From assembly GCF_003591655.1 (NCBI RefSeq), contig NZ_QVRA01000029.1, forward strand, positions 1 to 45,959: a DNA stretch of 45,959 nucleotides, in the 5' to 3' direction. The notes beneath the pieces were generated by a model that worked only from the letters and a program-made list of their open reading frames with translations, did not search any database and had not been told where the DNA came from. The translations under genes and the position numbers were made by a program. Source of the stretch: Sphingobium terrigena (GTDB lineage Bacteria; Pseudomonadota; Alphaproteobacteria; Sphingomonadales; Sphingomonadaceae). Below, in pieces: positions 7,634 to 15,116 of the stretch (the stretch's first letter is position 1; each line of letters opens with the position of its first letter).

Positions 7634-9582
7634 GCTGCGTCTCCCTTCGGCCGCACACTGACGACGCGCATCATCCCGGCGTGCATGTGGTAGAGAAGAT
7701 GGCAGTGGAACGCCCAGTCGCCGACCGCATCAGCGGTAAAATCCCATGTGACCTTCCCGCCCGGCTGCACGATGACCGTGTGCTTGCGCGGCGCATGATC
7801 GCCATGACCCGTGACCAGTTCAAAAAAGTGGCCGTGGATATGGATCGGATGACCCATCATGCTGTCGTTGATCAGATTGATCCGAACCCTCTCACCCTCG
7901 ATGAAGGGGATCGGGTCATGCACATCCGACATCTTCTCGCCGTCGAACGACCACATGAACCGCTCCATGTTGCCGGTGAGATGGATATCGAGACTGCGGT
8001 CCGGAGCACGCACGTCAGGATTGCGCTCCAGCGCCATGAGATCCTTGTAAACGAGAACCTTGTGGCCGACATTCTCGAGACCCTGACCGGGCTCTCCGGT
8101 GCGGTCCATCGGCATAGGCGAGATCGTCTGCACGCCCGGTGACTTTTTGACCTGCGGCGCTTTTGAAAAGTCACGCATGTTCATCGGCCCCATTTCCATG
8201 GAGCCCATATCCATGCCCGGCTGCCCCGCCATGGCGCTGTGATCCATGCCGGCCATCGCACCCCCGCCTGCCGCCATGCCCGCCATATTGGAATGATCCA
8301 TGCCCGCCATGGCGGTCCCGCCAGGAGCCGCGCCCATGGCCATGGCCCCGGCACCAGCCACCGTCAGCTTCGCCGAGGCATTTTTCTCCGCAGTCGGGTC
8401 GACGCCCCGCATCGGCGACATGCCGCCTCCGGACATGTCCATGCCTTCCATGCCCGGCATCGATGACATGTCCATGCCCATGTCTTTCATCGTGGCGAGC
8501 GGCCGTTCACGCAGCGGCGGCACTTCGGCCGTCATCCCAGCACGCGGCGCGAGCGTGGCCCGCGCCATGCCTGAACGGTCGATGGCCTCACCGACCAGCG
8601 TGTAGGCGCGATCATCGGGCGGAGTAACGATCACGTCGTAGGTTTCAGCCACTCCGATCTGGAATTCTTCGACCATCACGGGCCGCACATTCTGGCCGTC
8701 AGCCTGCACCACCGTCAGCGGGAGGCCCGGTATCCGCACATTGAAGGTCGTCATCGCCGAGGCGTTGATGAAGCGCAGCCGGACGCGTTCGCCCGGCGTG
8801 AACAGAGCGGTCCAATTGTCTCGAGGCCCGTAGCCATTGACGATGTAGGTATAAGCCGAACCCGTCGCGTCGGAAATATCGGTTGGATCCATCCGCATCT
8901 TGCCCCAATCGAGGCGATCCTTCAGAGCCTGGTCGCGCTTGGACAGCAGACCGGCAAGCGTCTGGCGCTGGAAGTTGAAATGCCCGGGGTCCACTTTCAT
9001 CGCCCGAAAGATCGCTTCTGGCGAAATGGCGCTGTGATCGGCCAGCACGATGACATGCTCGCGGTCATATTTCACCGGGTCAACACCGGCAGGGTCGATC
9101 ACGATCGGACCATAATGCCCCAGCTGCTCCTGAAGGCCCGAATGGCTATGATACCAATAGGTGCCGTTCTGGATGATCGGAAATTCATAGACAAAAGTGG
9201 TTTTGGGCCGAATGCCCGGGAAGGATATACCCGGCACGCCATCGAATTGCGGCGGCACCAGCACGCCATGCCAGTGTATCGAGCTATCCTCATCGAGATC
9301 GTTGGTCACATGCAGGCGAACAGTCTGTCCCTCGCGCAGCCGGATCAACGGCGCCGGAACTGTGCCGTTGACGCCAATGGCCCGCATTTTCCGACCGTCG
9401 ATCGTCATCATCTGCTGAGCAATTTTAAGCTCGATGTCATTGCCGGAAACCGTCGGGAGCGGCGTCGCGATGCCGGTTGATACGGGCTGCGCCCATGCCG
9501 GCATCCACGCGGACAATGCCAAGCCACCGCCAGCAAGCGAGGCTCCCCGGATTAAATCGCGGCGGGTCAATACCGGGCTCAT
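7630..9582 (-). CDS. copA: Multicopper oxidase CopA (copy 1)
   Basis: A 650-residue periplasmic copper oxidase of the CopA/PcoA type. It has a twin-arginine signal (TRRDLIRGASLAGG), the type 2/3 copper motifs HWHG and HSHSG in the N-terminal cupredoxin domain, and HPIHIHGHF plus HCHLLYHMHAGMM at the C-terminus. Between about residues 365 and 465 lies a Met/His-rich insert (MDMSSMPGM and MAGMDHS repeats) that probably binds Cu(I). CopA oxidises Cu(I) to Cu(II) in the periplasm. The ATG at 9582 follows AAGGGAG; an upstream TTG at 9612 is less likely. An ECF-type promoter motif lies 69-94 bases upstream, directly after the sigma gene. Confidence 0.97.
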   Translation of the reverse strand: MSPVLTRRDLIRGASLAGGGLALSAWMPAWAQPVSTGIATPLPTVSGNDIELKIAQQMMTIDGRKMRAIGVNGTVPAPLIRLREGQTVRLHVTNDLDEDSSIHWHGVLVPPQFDGVPGISFPGIRPKTTFVYEFPIIQNGTYWYHSHSGLQEQLGHYGPIVIDPAGVDPVKYDREHVIVLADHSAISPEAIFRAMKVDPGHFNFQRQTLAGLLSKRDQALKDRLDWGKMRMDPTDISDATGSAYTYIVNGYGPRDNWTALFTPGERVRLRFINASAMTTFNVRIPGLPLTVVQADGQNVRPVMVEEFQIGVAETYDVIVTPPDDRAYTLVGEAIDRSGMARATLAPRAGMTAEVPPLRERPLATMKDMGMDMSSMPGMEGMDMSGGGMSPMRGVDPTAEKNASAKLTVAGAGAMAMGAAPGGTAMAGMDHSNMAGMAAGGGAMAGMDHSAMAGQPGMDMGSMEMGPMNMRDFSKAPQVKKSPGVQTISPMPMDRTGEPGQGLENVGHKVLVYKDLMALERNPDVRAPDRSLDIHLTGNMERFMWSFDGEKMSDVHDPIPFIEGERVRINLINDSMMGHPIHIHGHFFELVTGHGDHAPRKHTVIVQPGGKVTWDFTADAVGDWAFHCHLLYHMHAGMMRVVSVRPKGDAA

Positions 9583-9650
9583 GTCGTCTCCCTTGTTCAA
9601 AATCAGGCGCAAGGCTCAGCGAACGCCTTATGCACCATACTCTCTGAGGC

Positions 9651-9676
9651 TTACGCACGACCTGGGCGGACCCCTC
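9651..9676 (-). promoter_or_regulatory. ECF-type promoter motif upstream of copA
   Basis: On the minus strand this reads GAGGGGT, 14 bases, then CGTAA (with TG before the CGTAA). The same two boxes with exactly the same spacing occur before copC1, copC2 and in reverse before fliQ. It lies between the stop of the sigma gene and the copA start, the expected place for a promoter recognised by that sigma factor. Confidence 0.7.
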
Positions 9677-9677
9677 A

Positions 9678-10247
9678 TCAATCCGCCAATATTTCCGCGA
9701 GCCGGCTTCGAGCCCTGTACAGGCGCGTCTCGACAGCCTTGCCACTGATCGCAAGCGCGGCCGCAGTTTCCGCCTGGGTCATTCCCTCTACCGTCCTCAG
9801 CAAGAGTACCTCGCGCAACGGAGCCGAAAGCTGTGCGATCGCCGCATTGAGGCGTGCGAGCTCCATCCTTCCCGAGACCGTTTCATGGGCAGAGGGGCTA
9901 TCGTCCGGGACCGCTTCGCGCTCCTGCTCTGTTGGACCCGCTCCGAAAGTGAACAATCGCCGCACTTTCTGCCGGCGACGCCAATCTCGGCATTTGTTGA
10001 TCGCGATGCGCGACAGCCAGGCGCGCAGCGGGCGATCGCCATCATATTTCTGCAAATGGCCGAAGGCGGAGACAAAGCAATCCTGCGTCAGATCAAGCGC
10101 CTCGTCCGCGTTGACCACGAGACCGCGAACCAGACGGAAAATCGGTGTCTGATGGCGATGCATAATCTCGGCGAACGCCGCCTGGCGACCACCCAAGGTC
10201 AACGCCGCGAGTTCACCGTCCGAACACGCCTTGAGATCCAGACTCAC
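9678..10247 (-). CDS. ECF sigma factor (CnrH-like)
   Basis: A 189-residue extracytoplasmic-function sigma factor. The region 2 signature is present (EALDLTQDCFVSAFGHLQKYDG, shortened: DLTQDCF and FGHLQKYD; then RAWLSRIAINKCRDWRRRQK), followed by a linker and region 4 (LREVLLLRTVEGMTQAE, ending GKAVETRLYRARSRL). It starts with GTG overlapping the stop of the sensor gene (GTGA). It is the last gene of a Y-X-H ordered operon like cnrYXH, where CnrY holds the sigma factor at the membrane and CnrX senses metal. The likely targets are the genes with GAGGGGT-N14-CGTAA in both islands. Confidence 0.93.
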   Translation of the reverse strand: MSLDLKACSDGELAALTLGGRQAAFAEIMHRHQTPIFRLVRGLVVNADEALDLTQDCFVSAFGHLQKYDGDRPLRAWLSRIAINKCRDWRRRQKVRRLFTFGAGPTEQEREAVPDDSPSAHETVSGRMELARLNAAIAQLSAPLREVLLLRTVEGMTQAETAAALAISGKAVETRLYRARSRLAEILAD

Positions 10248-10681
10248 CGTACGTCGTCGGTGAGCGCATGAACCACCGCCTGATCGAACGTCCTGGCCTG
10301 ATCCGGGCGCAGGATCTGGCGCATGGCGAAGATGTGGCCAAGCGTCTCTTTCTGAAGTTCGCCCATTGCCTGGTGTGATTGATCGACAGCGGCTGTTACC
10401 CGCGGACCGTTGCCGTGCTCGGCTTCAATGGCATCTGCAAGCCGTGCGTTGTCGGCCCGCAATTCAAGTTCGAGTGCCCGCCGGCGGACAGCAAAACGCT
10501 GTTCAAGAAGATCGATCTGGCTCTTTTGACGAGCGTCCAGATCAAGTTTTCCGTGCAACACCTCATGCAGTTCGACACCCGCAGCCACCGGTTGCGGAAA
10601 GAAATACCGGCCCAGAAAGACGCCAGCGACCGCCGCGATAAAGGCCACCACTGCGACCAGCAAAAGCAGCTTGGCCTTCAT
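10244..10681 (-). CDS. CnrX-like periplasmic metal sensor
   Basis: A 145-residue membrane-anchored periplasmic protein (N-terminal helix about residues 4-24, then a helical domain) of the CnrX/metal-resistance sensor type. It has HEVLH (H39 and H43), E60, and HIFAM (H116 and M120). In Cupriavidus CnrX the metal site is H42, H46, E63, H119 and M123, so all five ligands are present here at a constant offset of three. CnrX binds Ni or Co and relieves CnrY inhibition of the sigma factor. Both ends overlap the neighbours by four bases. The physiological metal here is probably copper by context, but the site alone does not show this. Confidence 0.85.
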   Translation of the reverse strand: MKAKLLLLVAVVAFIAAVAGVFLGRYFFPQPVAAGVELHEVLHGKLDLDARQKSQIDLLEQRFAVRRRALELELRADNARLADAIEAEHGNGPRVTAAVDQSHQAMGELQKETLGHIFAMRQILRPDQARTFDQAVVHALTDDVR

Positions 10682-10959
10682 CGCGATCCCACCAACAGCG
10701 TCGATGGCGCAAGCGGATTGGACGGCCCAAATGGAGATAATGTCACGGACGCTTCGGCCGGCGTTGCAAGACCATTGCTGGCGACGCCGAGCAATACAGC
10801 GCCGAACGCCGCCACCATGCCAAGGGTCAGCTGCTGCGCGGTGGAAACTTGCGGACGCGCCGCAATGCGCCTGAACACAGCCTCCTCCAGACCGGAAAGC
10901 CCTGGGTGAACGGCGTCGGTGCGCAAGCGGCTCAAAAGCCCGTCAAGGTCAATGTTCAT
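10678..10959 (-). CDS. CnrY-like membrane anti-sigma factor (candidate)
   Basis: A 93-residue protein with a polar N-terminal half of about 40 residues (containing a short helix, LSGLEEAVFRRIAAR), one hydrophobic segment about 44-62, and a short periplasmic tail. The length, single helix and position (first gene, stop overlapping the sensor start as ATGA) match CnrY, whose cytosolic N-terminus wraps the sigma factor. Sequence similarity to CnrY is not obvious by eye, so the assignment rests on topology and operon order. The ATG at 10959 has a weak ribosome site (ATGGGAATAGACG). Confidence 0.65.
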   Translation of the reverse strand: MNIDLDGLLSRLRTDAVHPGLSGLEEAVFRRIAARPQVSTAQQLTLGMVAAFGAVLLGVASNGLATPAEASVTLSPFGPSNPLAPSTLLVGSR

Positions 10960-11072
10960 CGTCTATTCCCATCATTCGATCTCACCCGTTGGCGCCTGAC
11001 GACGCTACCCAATGCCTGGTCACCCGGCAGCACGCGACGCGATATCTCGCGCTGACCGACGCAAGTACCCAT

Positions 11073-11660
11073 TCAAGGCGCCGTCTTCGCCATACCTGGC
11101 ATGTCTTTCATCATCGCATCATGATCTTCCGGCGCGCTGGCGACAGCGGCCTGATATTGCGCAGCCGACATCTTCGGTAGCTGACGAACAAAAGCCACCA
11201 TATCCCAAATCAAATCGTCGCTGTGCGTTTTCCCCCACGCCGGCATGGCCGTGAGCTTGACGCCATGTTTGATCATCCAGAACTGCTCCTTGGCCGACCT
11301 TTGTGGCTCCCGGAATAGCTCTGGGGCTCGTGGATACAGGCCCTGGCTGATCTCTGTCTTCTCGAGGCCCGGCCCTAGATGACAGCCACTGCACATCTCC
11401 GTGTAGAGCCCCGCGCCGCTCTCTAGGCGCTTTACATCCATCAGATTGCCAGGGACGACGACATTACGTGCGCGCACAGCGACAGAACGATCCCGGAATT
11501 GCTCGATCATCCAGTAGATAGGCCGGCTATGCGGCGAGTCGGCGCCGATGTCATATGCACCGACATACACCACCACACCGCCGACCGCAGCGACGGCGAG
11601 TGCCGCGATCGCAAGAAAGGGGCCGCTCGGCAAATGCCGCGGGGCGCCTCGACCCCTCAT
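11073..11660 (-). CDS. Membrane-anchored c-type cytochrome
   Basis: A 195-residue protein with an N-terminal membrane anchor (about residues 14-32) and a single haem-binding motif CSGCH near residue 91. The sixth ligand is probably the Met of LTAMPAWGKTH, as in class I cytochromes c. The C-terminus ends with a Met-rich EDHDAMMKDMPGM tail. It is divergent from copC1. A fragment of a similar tail lies at 19680-19759, showing that a second copy once existed. It could pass electrons from copper oxidation or to a terminal oxidase; the partner is unknown. The ATG at 11660 has no clear ribosome site. Confidence 0.85.
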   Translation of the reverse strand: MRGRGAPRHLPSGPFLAIAALAVAAVGGVVVYVGAYDIGADSPHSRPIYWMIEQFRDRSVAVRARNVVVPGNLMDVKRLESGAGLYTEMCSGCHLGPGLEKTEISQGLYPRAPELFREPQRSAKEQFWMIKHGVKLTAMPAWGKTHSDDLIWDMVAFVRQLPKMSAAQYQAAVASAPEDHDAMMKDMPGMAKTAP

Positions 11661-11739
11661 GGCCTATGAAAATCATCCTCGTTCACCGAACTCAGAAGGT
11701 CGGGTGCGGCGCTCGCCTAAGAATTGTGGCGGCATCGTT

Positions 11740-11765
11740 GAGGGGTCACGGGCGGCCGTGCGTAA
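11740..11765 (+). promoter_or_regulatory. ECF-type promoter motif upstream of copC1
   Basis: GAGGGGT, 14 bases, CGTAA, with TG before CGTAA. The downstream edge is 40 bases before the copC ATG. Same spacing as the motif before copA. Confidence 0.72.
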
Positions 11766-11804
11766 TTCGAATTGTCGGCAGTACCGCCGCGCATGGAGAA
11801 ATCG

Positions 11805-12185
11805 ATGTTTCGTAAGACAGTTTTTGCGGTTGCGCTGGCCGCCTCTGCAATCGTAGCCACGGCCGCTCAGGCACACCCCAGGCTGGCGACTGCGATGCCC
11901 GCCGCCGACGCGGTGGTCACCGCCCCTACAAAAGTTCAGCTCGTTTTTTCCGAGGCGCTCGTTGCTCAATTTTCCGGCATCGACCTGACCATGACCGAAA
12001 TGCCCGGCATGAAGATGGGGCCGATGAAGATGAATGGCGTCAAGGTTGCCCTCGCCCCCGATGGCAAGACGCTTGTTGCGACCTTCGCCAAGCCGCTGTC
12101 TGCCGGGACGTACAAGGTCGACTATCACATCGTGTCCACCGACACGCATCGCGTCCAGGGCAGCTACACGTTCAAGGTCAAGTAA
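11805..12185 (+). CDS. copC: Copper resistance protein CopC (copy 1)
   Basis: A 126-residue periplasmic copper carrier with a signal peptide ending at AQA and the mature N-terminal His (AHPRL), which is a Cu(II) ligand in CopC proteins. The Met motif MTEMPGMKMGPMKM (about residues 63-76) is typical of the Cu(I) site, and HIVSTDTHRVQGSY gives the C-terminal His region of the beta-sandwich. The ATG at 11805 has GGAGA upstream; two earlier in-frame starts are possible but lengthen the signal. copD follows three bases later. The paralogue is at 40492-40860. Confidence 0.95.
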   Translation: MFRKTVFAVALAASAIVATAAQAHPRLATAMPAADAVVTAPTKVQLVFSEALVAQFSGIDLTMTEMPGMKMGPMKMNGVKVALAPDGKTLVATFAKPLSAGTYKVDYHIVSTDTHRVQGSYTFKVK

Positions 12186-12188
12186 GGG

Positions 12189-13124
12189 GTGCCAGACACG
12201 GTAGCGACCGCCGTCAGGCTGGGGCTATATCTTGATCTCATGCTCCTGTTTGGGCTGCCGATGTTCGGGCTCTACACGCTGCGCGGGGCCGAGCGGCAAT
12301 CCGGCTCGGTCCTGCGCTTCCGTCCCGTTCTCGCCACCATCGCTCTGGTCGGCATCGGATTGTCGATCCTGGGCGTCATGGTATTGGCCGCATCGATGGG
12401 CGGAGTCGCCATCGGCGAGGTCGACCGCGCGACGGTCAGCCTGGTAATCTCGGGCACGACGATCGGCACCGTTTGGCAGCTGCGTATCGCCGCTCTCCTG
12501 TTAGTGTTGTATTTCTCGATCGTGGGATGGCAGCGGCCGACCTTCGCATTGGCTTCGCTCTCGATCACGGCCGCCGTGGCACTTTCTACGCTGGCGTGGA
12601 CCGGCCATGGAGCCGCCGATGAAGGCGCACTTGGCTGGCTCCACCTGGCCGCAGACATCACCCATCTGCTGGCGGCCGGGACCTGGATAGGGGCGCTATG
12701 TGGCCTCTGTCTCCTGATCTTCCGGTCCGCTACGCGCATGGCGGCCGAGCATATCCATCTTTCCCACCGGGCATTGGACGGATTTGCAAGAGTTGGCTCG
12801 ATTGTCGTCGGCCTGCTGATTGTCTCGGGCCTCGTAAATAGTTGGATATTGATTGGGCCATCGAAACTCGGCGCACTTTTCACCACCCTCTATGGCATCC
12901 TGCTTCTAGGCAAGTTGCTGCTTTTCGGTGCGATGCTCCTCCTGGCCGCGGCGAACCGCTTTTTTCTGACGCCGGCGCTCGCGGCTGCGTTGGAGCGCGG
13001 AGAGGGCGCAGCCGCAGTCGGAGCATTACGCCGGAGCCTCCTGATCGAAAGCAGTTGCGCAATCGCGATCCTCGCGCTGGTCGCGTGGCTTGGGCTGCTT
13101 GCGCCACCAGCATCGGGAATGTGA
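12189..13124 (+). CDS. copD: Copper resistance membrane protein CopD (copy 1)
   Basis: A 311-residue inner-membrane protein with eight or so hydrophobic segments, of the CopD/PcoD type. Conserved features include WTGHGA (about residue 136), HLAADITHLLAAGTWIGAL and a hydrophobic C-terminus ending in LLAPPASGM. CopD is thought to import copper into the cytoplasm together with CopC. The start is GTG three bases after the copC stop, with its ribosome site (AAGTAAGG) inside the copC end. Its stop is 12 bases from the convergent gene at 13136. The island 2 copy at 39561 has the same C-terminal residues. Confidence 0.93.
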   Translation: MPDTVATAVRLGLYLDLMLLFGLPMFGLYTLRGAERQSGSVLRFRPVLATIALVGIGLSILGVMVLAASMGGVAIGEVDRATVSLVISGTTIGTVWQLRIAALLLVLYFSIVGWQRPTFALASLSITAAVALSTLAWTGHGAADEGALGWLHLAADITHLLAAGTWIGALCGLCLLIFRSATRMAAEHIHLSHRALDGFARVGSIVVGLLIVSGLVNSWILIGPSKLGALFTTLYGILLLGKLLLFGAMLLLAAANRFFLTPALAAALERGEGAAAVGALRRSLLIESSCAIAILALVAWLGLLAPPASGM

Positions 13125-13135
13125 GTGAGAGATTT

Positions 13136-14419
13136 TTAGGGCAGTGTGCGGGCTATGGCCTTGATCGCCTTCAGCCCTGATCCGAACCGCGAAATTGCCT
13201 CCTTGTGCCGCTCCAGCTCGCCATAGGGAAGATAGGCGATCTCGAGATCGGCGACACGGCTGAAGGCGGGGCGCGCCAGTTGCGCCCGCACGTCGGCTTC
13301 TCGGGCGTCCGGGGCGACGAGGAACAGCCCAGCGGTTGCGTGTAGTGCGCTCCCGCTCAGGGCCAGGTCGAGCATGCGCACTATGCCGGAATAGATCGAA
13401 GTCGAGTGCTCCACCTCGAAAGCCGCCGCAACACGATCACCGCCCTGTTCGAGCCACAACACATCGATCAGGCGGATGGCGTCGCCGCCGGTCGAGGTGG
13501 AAATGGAAGCTGGCAAGCTTTCAAGGCACCCCTCCCCAAGGCGTATCCCGTTATGAAGACGGCCGCGATCATTGGCCGCTATCCAGACATCATAGCCAAG
13601 CGCCCGACCGATATCGCGGAGCCAGGCTTGAATTTCCGAATGGGTGCGATCGCTTTCGCCCTGCTTCTGAACAGCCTTATTGAGGTTCTGCGCTTCTGCC
13701 CGGGCTTGCTCGAGACGAGCTGTCCAGCCGCTAGCGCTTTGATCCTCCTCACCGCGGGGCGGGGCCGGATATCGGCCTGAGCCGATGTCGAACAATAGAC
13801 CGCCAATGGCGCCAAGATCGTTGGACAGCAGATCCCGGAATTGTTCATTGAGATCGAGAACCTCCGACCGCATTGCCAGGAAATGCGGCCAACTCCCCAG
13901 CTTGACCTTTCCGCCCGTGAGCTTGTTGTACCCGTTAACGATCGCCGTGTTGAACGGCGGCACCAGCGTCGGATGCAGAAAATACAGGAGATTGGCGACC
14001 GCTGGCCCGAGCCCCTTAATGTTCAGCCGGTCGATCGTATGGATGCCGGAAATAATTTCTTCCGCCGTATCGCAGCACGCGCAGTGATCCAGCAACCGGC
14101 CAAAGGCGCGCTGATGCGCCGCGTTCTCATAAATGTCCGGTATCCGCAGCTTTGGCTTCCACAAAAAGGCATGATCTGCCCCCTTGAAGATCTGCCGTTG
14201 TTCCGCGACCGAATGAACCACGGTTTCCAGCGACGAGCCGCGATAAGCGACGCCAAATCGTCCCGTCTCGATCTCGGCGACCACCTGGGCCAGACCGCGG
14301 CGGATGGAGCGGAAATTCTTGATCCGCTCGTCCCACAAAAACCAGCTCTGATAGGTCGCGTTCGGATCTTCCTTCCATCGCTGAATGAGTTGCCGTGCCA
14401 GCAATTCAAAATCCGCCAA
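13136..14419 (-). CDS. Helix-hairpin-helix plus PD-(D/E)xK-like nuclease candidate
   Basis: A 427-residue soluble protein that I do not recognise as a named gene. Residues 132-165 contain a helix-hairpin-helix like that of DNA glycosylases (LNIKGLGPAVANLLYFL then PPFNTAIV). A polar helical linker follows (236-262). Residues 263-350 look like a restriction-nuclease fold: RLIDVLWL (D319) then AAAFEVEHSTSIYSG (E335 and E337), with E-x-E instead of the standard E-x-K. The protein may act on damaged or foreign DNA. It is the odd gene in a metal island: convergent with copD and upstream of nothing metal-related. Function is inferred, not shown. Confidence 0.6.
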   Translation of the reverse strand: MADFELLARQLIQRWKEDPNATYQSWFLWDERIKNFRSIRRGLAQVVAEIETGRFGVAYRGSSLETVVHSVAEQRQIFKGADHAFLWKPKLRIPDIYENAAHQRAFGRLLDHCACCDTAEEIISGIHTIDRLNIKGLGPAVANLLYFLHPTLVPPFNTAIVNGYNKLTGGKVKLGSWPHFLAMRSEVLDLNEQFRDLLSNDLGAIGGLLFDIGSGRYPAPPRGEEDQSASGWTARLEQARAEAQNLNKAVQKQGESDRTHSEIQAWLRDIGRALGYDVWIAANDRGRLHNGIRLGEGCLESLPASISTSTGGDAIRLIDVLWLEQGGDRVAAAFEVEHSTSIYSGIVRMLDLALSGSALHATAGLFLVAPDAREADVRAQLARPAFSRVADLEIAYLPYGELERHKEAISRFGSGLKAIKAIARTLP

Positions 14420-14531
14420 ACCGTCCCCCTTTGTCGATTACTCGATGAGCTCGAGAGGCTAGCATTGTGGTCGACGGCAGGCCAGATTCCTGATCCCTGC
14501 CACGCCATGCGGAAGTCGATTGCCTCGCTGT

Positions 14532-14804
14532 TCACTGGATGTCGTCTGGAATGTGGATGAGGAGGTCGCGCGTATAATCGACAAGCAATGCTCCCATCGC
14601 GGCACCAAAGAGGACCAGGAATAGCAGCAGCGCGAGCAATTTAGGCACGAAGCTGACCGTTTGCTCGTTGATCGACGTCGCGGCTTGAATAATCGAGATG
14701 ACCAGCCCCACGACACCCATGATGATCAAAGGCGGTCCCGCTACCATGGCCATGACCCAAAGCGCACGTCCCATCGACACAGAAAAAGGACTGTAGGTCT
14801 CCAT
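14532..14804 (-). CDS. fliQ: Orphan flagellar export protein FliQ
   Basis: A 90-residue protein with two hydrophobic segments and the FliQ/EscS signature: GRALWVMAMVAGPPLI, VGLVISIIQAATSINEQT, SFVPKLLAL. FliQ is a core subunit of the flagellar and type III export gate. Length is normal for the family (about 89), so the gene looks intact. There are no other export-gate genes nearby; the only other flagellar gene in the window is fliE at 31271. The ATG at 14804 has a strong GGGGGAGG site. An ECF-type promoter motif lies about 190 bases upstream and points at it. Confidence 0.92.
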   Translation of the reverse strand: METYSPFSVSMGRALWVMAMVAGPPLIIMGVVGLVISIIQAATSINEQTVSFVPKLLALLLFLVLFGAAMGALLVDYTRDLLIHIPDDIQ

Positions 14805-14819
14805 TTATACCTCCCCCTG

Positions 14820-14837
14820 CACTTGCGCTCGCAAGTG
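14820..14837. repeat. Short inverted repeat upstream of fliQ
   Basis: CACTTGCG, two bases, CGCAAGTG: an 8-bp perfect dyad 16-33 bases upstream of the fliQ start. It may be an operator or a hairpin in the leader. No function is shown. Confidence 0.5.
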
Positions 14838-14992
14838 CCAAGGAGCCAACAGTTCCGCCCATCGCGGGACGAACGGCCAAGCGGATGATCGTTGGTTCGA
14901 TCAGGTCTTCCCTTGGACGCTCGCCCCGCTCCACGCTGCGACCCGTGGGCTCCCGAATGGCCCATCGAGTCTCTCGACGGGCTACTACTGAC

Positions 14993-15018
14993 TTACGCAC
15001 CGGCGGCGCGCACCCCTC
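14993..15018 (-). promoter_or_regulatory. ECF-type promoter motif pointing at fliQ
   Basis: On the minus strand: GAGGGGT, 14 bases, CGTAA, with TG before CGTAA, the same as the copA and copC motifs. In island 2 the equivalent divergent position drives copC2, so this copy may be left over from a copC-like gene that was replaced by the fliQ segment. Confidence 0.65.
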
Positions 15019-15058
15019 GCCCCGGCCAGCAATTTCTTCAAAACATCGAAGGGCATGC

Positions 15059-15084
15059 GAGGGAAGATGGGCGAGCGCGCGTAA
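15059..15084 (+). promoter_or_regulatory. Looser ECF-type promoter motif upstream of flavoprotein gene
   Basis: GAGGGAA, 14 bases, CGTAA, ending 32 bases before the ATG at 15117. The -35 box differs at two positions from the copA type. The second flavoprotein gene has a similar variant (40956-40981) with the same spacing. Confidence 0.5.
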
Positions 15085-15116
15085 TAGAAATGAGGATCAC
15101 CGTCGGCGAGGTGCGC

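Noticed and set aside
7170..8480. Repeated CATGCCCGGCAT-like words resembling a repeat array
   Set aside because: They encode the MPGM/MDHS copper-binding motifs of CopA and CopB; spacing is irregular and there are no spacers, so it is not CRISPR.
10960..11072. Search for a GAGGGGT-N14-CGTAA motif before the sigma operon itself
   Set aside because: A GGGTGACC and a CGTCG are present but with the wrong spacing and letters, so autoregulation by the same motif is not supported.
14641..15000. 119-residue minus-strand frame upstream of and over fliQ
   Set aside because: Overlaps fliQ and the promoter region; no domain, no good start; fliQ explains the coding signal.
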